Under the pieces are notes generated by a model. That model was not told the origin of the DNA. It did no database searches and worked only from the letters and a program-made list of their open reading frames with translations. Shown piece after piece: positions 62,183 through 64,000 of a stretch of 64,000 nucleotides of DNA (positions are counted from its first letter, which is position 1; each line of letters opens with the position of its first letter). Source of the stretch: Mycolicibacillus trivialis (lineage in GTDB: Bacteria; Actinomycetota; Actinomycetes; Mycobacteriales; Mycobacteriaceae); NCBI RefSeq assembly GCF_002102395.1, contig NZ_LQPZ01000044.1, positions 1 to 64,000 on the forward strand, in the 5' to 3' direction. Position numbers and translations under genes: made by a program.

Positions 62183-62683
62183 TCAATTCTGGGTCGGGCG
62201 TTGCGCTTTCATTTTGACGAACCGGTCGGAGAGCCGCCGCATCCGGATCATCAGCGATGCCGACGGGCTGACGGTGGCGTCCAGGTAGGCGGTCAGTTCC
62301 TCGGTGGGCACCCCGATCCGGGAGGCGAACTCCGGGTGCCCGAGCCCGGACCGGTCGATCAGCAGCTGCACATGCCGGGCCACCTCGGCACGCTCGTTGG
62401 CCTCCAGATGGGCGCGGGTGCGCTCCAGCACCTCCGACAGGGCCTTGGAGATCCCGTACGGGCGGCTGCCGGCCAGCACCTCCTCCACCTGCCGGGCGGT
62501 CCGGCCGTACGGGTCGCGTTTGAGGGCCACCACGATGCGCTTCCAGACGCTGATGTCGCCGTTCTCCAGCGCGGAGCGGATCGCGGCGGTGGGCCAGAAC
62601 TCGACCGGCCGGTCGTTGTAGGACCCGCGTGCGCCGGCCCGACGGGAGGCAGGTTTGCTGTGCGGGTCCGCGCTCACCGTCAC
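62183..62683 (-). CDS. Conserved protein with possible helix-turn-helix (Rv0201c-like)
   Basis: The 166-residue protein has a basic N-terminus, a middle region WKRIVVALKRDPYGRTARQVEEVLAGSRPYG and a C-terminal segment (LGHPEFASRIGVPTEELTAYLDATVSPSASLMIRM) resembling an XRE-type helix-turn-helix. It could be a DNA-binding protein. It starts with GTG in an overlap with the mmpL11 stop, so it is co-translated downstream of mmpL11, as is Rv0201c. Function unknown. Confidence 0.78.
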   Translation of the reverse strand: MTVSADPHSKPASRRAGARGSYNDRPVEFWPTAAIRSALENGDISVWKRIVVALKRDPYGRTARQVEEVLAGSRPYGISKALSEVLERTRAHLEANERAEVARHVQLLIDRSGLGHPEFASRIGVPTEELTAYLDATVSPSASLMIRMRRLSDRFVKMKAQRPTQN

Positions 62684-64000
62684 CTCGCCTCCTCGAGCAT
62701 CGCCACCGCCACCGCCAGACAGCGCTGCCTCACATCATCCCAGTCCGGCTCGTCGGCGGCGGCGCCCGGCCCGCCGTCGTCGTCGGGGCCGGGGTCGGGG
62801 TCCGGGCTGCTCGCCGGATCGGGCGCCGGCTGCGGGTCGGCCAACCGGCGCACCAACTGGGTGGCGATCCAGTTCGGCTGCACCGACGGGCAGCGGTAAT
62901 AGCTGTCGAAACCGGCCAGTGCCACCGCCGCCGCTTCGGCGTCGACGGTGTCGACCAGCGCGGCGAACTCGGTGAAGTCCCGCCGGGTGTTGCGCGACAT
63001 GATCAGGTAGCCCTTGAGCCGCACCGTCTCCGCGGCGGTCGGGATCTGCAGCCGGTCGCCGGTGGTCAACTGCACGTTGGTGATCTCCACCGGGCTGCAG
63101 CGCCGGAAGTCGCCGTCCCCGGTCTCGGTGGCCAGGGCGTCCAGGGCGACCGCCAGCCGGTGCCGCCACACGGTGACCGGGTGCACCGGACGCACCGCGC
63201 GCGGGGCGGAGCGGCCGATCACCCGCCGGGCCAGCCGGGTGTCGGCGGTCACCGAGGCCAGGGCGGGGGAGCGGTGGCCGCCGGCAGCGCCGCGCTGGCA
63301 GCCGCTGAACGCCAGCGGGTCGGTCACGCTGATCGCCTCGGGGGCCAGATCCTTCAGCCGGGCCGAGGACTTCACCACCATCCGCAGGTCGGCGGCGGGA
63401 GCCACCAGCGCGGAGATGTCGTCGGGGATCAGCACCACATCGCCGAGATCGACGGCAGGCAGCGGTTTCTCGAAGTCCACCGACGGCAACAGCCGCGCCA
63501 GCCAGCCCGGCAGCCACCAGTTCCACTGGGCGAACACCGCCATCAGCGCCGGGACCAGCACCAGCCGCACCACGGTCGCGTCGATGGCGATCGCCACCGC
63601 GCACGCGACCCCGAGCTGGGCGACCAGCGGCATCCCGGCGAACGCGAACCCGACGAACACCGCGATCATGATCAGCGCCGCGCTGGTGATGGTGCGGGCG
63701 CTGGTGCTCACCCCGTATGCGACGGCGTCGCGGGTGTGCCCGGACTCCAGGTACCGCTCCCGGATGCGGGTGAGCAGGAAGATCTCGTAGTCCATCGACA
63801 GCCCGAACGTCATCGCCAGCACCAGCGGTGGGATCGTGCTGTCGATCGACGACAGGCGCGGGAAGCCGAGTTGTTCCAGCCACCCCCACTGGAACACCAC
63901 CACCAGGCTGCCGTAGGCCGCGCCCACCGACAGCATCGTCATCAACACGCCCTTGGCCGCCAGCACCACCGACTGGATCGCCAGCAGCAGCATCACGAAC
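62680..64000 (-). CDS. mmpL11: MmpL11 transporter, C-terminal part (partial at window edge)
   Basis: About 440 residues of an RND-type MmpL protein are present. They include several membrane segments, the proton-relay motif FGLSMDYEIFLLTRIRE, an SARTITSAALIMIAVFVGFAF stretch and a large cytosolic C-terminal domain from about residue 185 of the fragment, ending with an acidic linker and LAVAVAMLEEAR. The downstream Rv0201c-like gene and nearby omamAB/zmp1 identify it as MmpL11, which exports mycolate wax esters and has been implicated in haem uptake in M. tuberculosis. The N-terminal half lies beyond the window. Confidence 0.88.
   Translation of the reverse strand, partial: FVMLLLAIQSVVLAAKGVLMTMLSVGAAYGSLVVVFQWGWLEQLGFPRLSSIDSTIPPLVLAMTFGLSMDYEIFLLTRIRERYLESGHTRDAVAYGVSTSARTITSAALIMIAVFVGFAFAGMPLVAQLGVACAVAIAIDATVVRLVLVPALMAVFAQWNWWLPGWLARLLPSVDFEKPLPAVDLGDVVLIPDDISALVAPAADLRMVVKSSARLKDLAPEAISVTDPLAFSGCQRGAAGGHRSPALASVTADTRLARRVIGRSAPRAVRPVHPVTVWRHRLAVALDALATETGDGDFRRCSPVEITNVQLTTGDRLQIPTAAETVRLKGYLIMSRNTRRDFTEFAALVDTVDAEAAAVALAGFDSYYRCPSVQPNWIATQLVRRLADPQPAPDPASSPDPDPGPDDDGGPGAAADEPDWDDVRQRCLAVAVAMLEEAR

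Overview
The window is high-GC actinobacterial DNA from a member of the Mycobacteriaceae. This rests on complete mce operons, PtpB, an MmpL11 C-terminus, MymT, RicR, Zmp1, a PE-PPE hydrolase domain and a mycobacterial gene order. From memory of M. tuberculosis H37Rv (not searched), the window follows the Rv0148-Rv0202c segment with several insertions and losses. I cannot assign a species.

Layout. (1) 1-570: the inner end of an IS1380-family insertion sequence that has cut a group I truncated haemoglobin gene after about 31 codons. (2) 834-9717: an SDR dehydrogenase (Rv0148-like), a secreted PE-PPE-domain hydrolase without a PE domain, ptpB, two acyl-CoA dehydrogenases and the proton-translocating transhydrogenase pntAa-pntAb-pntB. 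(3) 9757-15407: a 42-residue protein (Rv0157A-like), a TetR regulator overlapping an SDR gene, two tandem paralogous alpha/beta hydrolases, a zinc alcohol dehydrogenase, a hotdog thioesterase and a SRPBCC protein (Rv0164-like). (4) 15424-29871, plus strand: fadD5 and the whole mce1 operon (yrbE1A, yrbE1B, mce1A-F, mas1A-D), with overlapping or abutting genes almost throughout. The divergent mce1R expected between Rv0164 and fadD5 is absent. (5) 40540-29886, minus strand: a second complete mce operon (yrbE pair, mceA-F, one mce-associated gene, one DUF3298 secreted protein) running head-on into mce1 with 14 bp between the final stop codons. (6) 40882-43114: a secreted protein, another mce-associated protein and a DUF1275 membrane protein. 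(7) 43107-49018, minus strand: a secreted NAGPA-type protein, a YhgE/Pip membrane protein with its unusual ABC ATPase, a pirin and an NDMA-type alcohol dehydrogenase. (8) 49186-58388: monoacylglycerol lipase (Rv0183-like), two Rv0184/Rv0185-like genes, mymT, an O-methyltransferase, a nitronate monooxygenase-like protein, ilvD, a DUF305 lipoprotein coupled to ricR, an MFS exporter and an L,D-transpeptidase. (9) 58385-64000: zmp1, omamA/omamB, a CoA-binding protein, an Rv0201c-like protein and the 3' part of mmpL11.

How the genes fit together. The core is lipid import: two YrbE/Mce transporters, their Mas helpers and OmamA/OmamB surrounded by acyl-CoA ligase, acyl-CoA dehydrogenases, SDRs, thioesterase and lipases. 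A second theme is copper: TACCC-N5-GGGTA boxes lie in front of mymT and in front of the DUF305-ricR unit. Several genes have a TANNNT -10 hexamer 6-8 bases before the start codon, as expected for leaderless mycobacterial mRNAs. I saw no tRNA, rRNA or CRISPR array. All family calls come from reading motifs and recalled homologues; no search was run.
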